From positions 3,453,714 through 3,517,713 of the forward strand of contig QRFJ01000007.1 of assembly GCA_006176705.1 (NCBI GenBank): a stretch of 64,000 nucleotides of DNA, in the 5' to 3' direction. Each line of letters opens with the position of its first letter. The stretch's first letter is position 1. Positions 62,510 to 64,000 of this stretch are shown here, in pieces. This DNA is from Cocos nucifera (Eukaryota; Streptophyta; Magnoliopsida; Arecales; Arecaceae). The position numbers and the translations under genes were made by a program. Under the pieces are notes generated by a model. It searched no databases. It saw only the letters and a program-made list of their open reading frames with translations, and was not told the origin of the DNA.

Positions 62510-63690
62510 TATTGGGGATAAACCCCACTCTTACCGAAGTCCAGCCTGATGTTTAGCCCAATGCAATCGATAATCATGGAAGAGCTTCAGCGGTCAAACC
62601 TTAGCCGGACTTTCTCAGTCGGTCGAACTTCTCAATGGTCGAGCCTCAGCAGAATCCCTTCAATCGATCGAACTCCTCAACGATCGAGCCCCAGTCGAAC
62701 TCCCCCAACGATCGAATTCCTACCGAACTCTCAAGGAACTGGACTCCTATGGAAGCCGAACTTCCTCCACACTCCTTCAGTCGAACGTTTATAGAAGCCA
62801 AACTCCTTCTGGATCGCTCCTGCAGTCGGACTCCTATGGGAGTCGAACTTCCTCTGCACTCCTTCAGTCGGACATCTATAGAAGCCGAACTTCTTCCAGA
62901 TCACTTCTGCAGTCGGACTCCTACGGAAGCCGAACTCCTTCTAGAATTTTTCTTCAGTCAGACACCTATGGAAGCCGAACTTTTTTCGAGCTTCTCCTTC
63001 ATTCGGACTTCTTCAGAAGCTGAACTCCTTTTAAATTGCTCCTGTAGTTAGACTCCTCCAAAAGCTGAACTCCTTCCAGAATTCTCCTTTGGTCAAACTT
63101 CTTCAGGAGTTGAACTCCTTCCGGACTTCTCCTTCAGTCGGATTCCTTCAGCGGATTGCTTTCGGATAATCCCCCCAGACGTATTACCTTTAGGAGTCCG
63201 AACTCCTCTAAAATTGATATATGCCAAAGTCCACCAACCAATATCTGCTTTCTCAGAGCTATGGTTATTAAATCTCGATGAATGGTCGCCATCAGTCTAC
63301 TACAAGTGATGTTATAGGCGGTGCCTCCCTCCGTGACAGTCTCCATCAGACCTCGAGCGGTCCACTATCGGACGATATGACTGTCACTATCAGCTTAATG
63401 ATACCTTTCTCTTCGTACCGAACTCCATCAGACCTCGAGTGGCCCACTGCCAGACAGCTGCAACTGTCACCATCAATCAAGCTCCGCCTATAAAACTTCA
63501 GATACATTTTCTCTAAGCTCTAAGCTTTCTTTTTCTTTCTGAAATTCTGTCGAGCTCTTGCTTAAGCACTCCATTTTGTTGGAGAAGAGCTGACTTGATC
63601 ATCGGAGGACCGTCAGAACCAAGACTCATGACTTTATTAAATCAGCTGACCTTTCCTCATTATCGTTCGAATGTAACTCATATAATATTT
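62510..63690 (+). mobile_element. 3' LTR of element C
   Basis: Begins TATTGGGGATAAACC after the purine stretch AAAAGTGGAGGGGACTA (62491-62507). The 45-bp minisatellite is at about 62735-63150 and the TATA box at 63489-63495. The last 100 bases (from about 63600) have diverged from the 5' LTR, with deletions, so the end at about 63687-63693 is approximate. Confidence 0.75.
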
Positions 63691-63699
63691 TTTATTATA

Positions 63700-64000
63700 T
63701 GTTAGATATATGTGCCCTAGAAGCCAGAATTGGCTGACACTTGTAATACATTTCTAGGGGCAAAATTATAATTTTGACTATAATTAATGAAATGGGTTAT
63801 TTTCTATCACACATGTGTATTTAGTGTCTGTGATACATCCTTTGAGTTAATGGTAATGATAATTCATATTTTCAAGAGTTGAAAATTTAAGACATGAATA
63901 ATCATTATTAACTCATAAACAGCTCCCGACCATAGGATCATCACGAGGATGGTGATTGATCCGGAAGGTTGGTGTACGATCGCTTCTCTTTAGTAGATGA
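63700..64000 (+). mobile_element. possible start of another LTR retrotransposon
   Basis: TGTTAGATATATGTGCCCTAG starts directly after the decayed end of element C. The low-complexity AT-rich text with 'gaagccagaattggctgaca' looks like a long plant LTR, perhaps Copia-type. It runs off the window edge, so neither end nor family can be confirmed. Confidence 0.35.

Larger units (their letters stand above)
56019..63690 (+). mobile_element. non-autonomous LTR retrotransposon, element C
   Basis: Both LTRs are in the same orientation and enclose a gag remnant, a short integrase tail and a 3.3-kb tandem array. No protease, RT, RNase H or integrase core is present. This matches the class of terminal-repeat retrotransposons that keep only gag. 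A candidate 5-bp duplication ATTAT occurs at 56014-56018 and 63694-63698, but the region is AT-rich and the 3' LTR end is decayed. Confidence 0.8.

Noticed and set aside
1..64000. tRNA or rRNA genes
   Set aside because: No sequence with a full cloverleaf-like pair of A and B boxes outside SINEs, and no rRNA-like stretch, was seen on reading; no covariance search could be run.

Overview
The window is nuclear DNA of a flowering plant, most likely a monocot and possibly a palm. The gene structure shows a plant: a 17-coding-exon, class I trehalose-6-phosphate synthase gene with GT-AG introns, among Ty3/gypsy LTR retrotransposons, hAT and CACTA DNA transposons and an Au-like SINE. The palm suggestion is inference only.

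The single recognisable host gene is a complete TPS1-like gene on the minus strand, with its ATG at 36489 and stop at 6130. All 16 coding introns could be placed, and the joined exons give 2880 bp, or 959 residues. The introns are large (up to 4.6 kb) and hold hAT elements, SINEs, MITEs, foldback repeats and local tandem duplications. A TATA box at 37518-37524, a probable 5'UTR exon and intron, and a polyadenylation signal at 5841-5846 complete the unit. Intron 10 has a GC-AG border, with a competing GT five bases upstream that would cause an immediate stop.

Three related retrotransposons flank the gene. Element A (1-3378, entering from the left) has a gag remnant, a short integrase tail, a 115-bp tandem array and a 3' LTR. 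Element B (43794-51136) is palindromic. Its two LTRs point outward, both next to a polypurine tract, with an integrase half on the minus strand joined at 46721/46722 to a gag-protease-RT-RNase H half on the plus strand. A near-perfect 5-bp target duplication flanks the whole structure. Element C (56019 to about 63690) has two LTRs, a gag remnant, the same integrase tail as A and a 3.3-kb array of GAGATAAGATCTC-headed modules. A and C share one gag-to-integrase deletion junction, so they appear to be a non-autonomous lineage that depends on B-like relatives.

Between B and C lies the left part of a CACTA-type transposon (51342-56018). It has subterminal repeats, a large internal inverted duplication and a decayed Transposase_24 (Ptta/En/Spm) gene, and element C appears to have inserted into it. 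The last 300 bases look like the start of another LTR element. The stretches 3379-5819 and 38430-43788 hold no gene that I can recognise.
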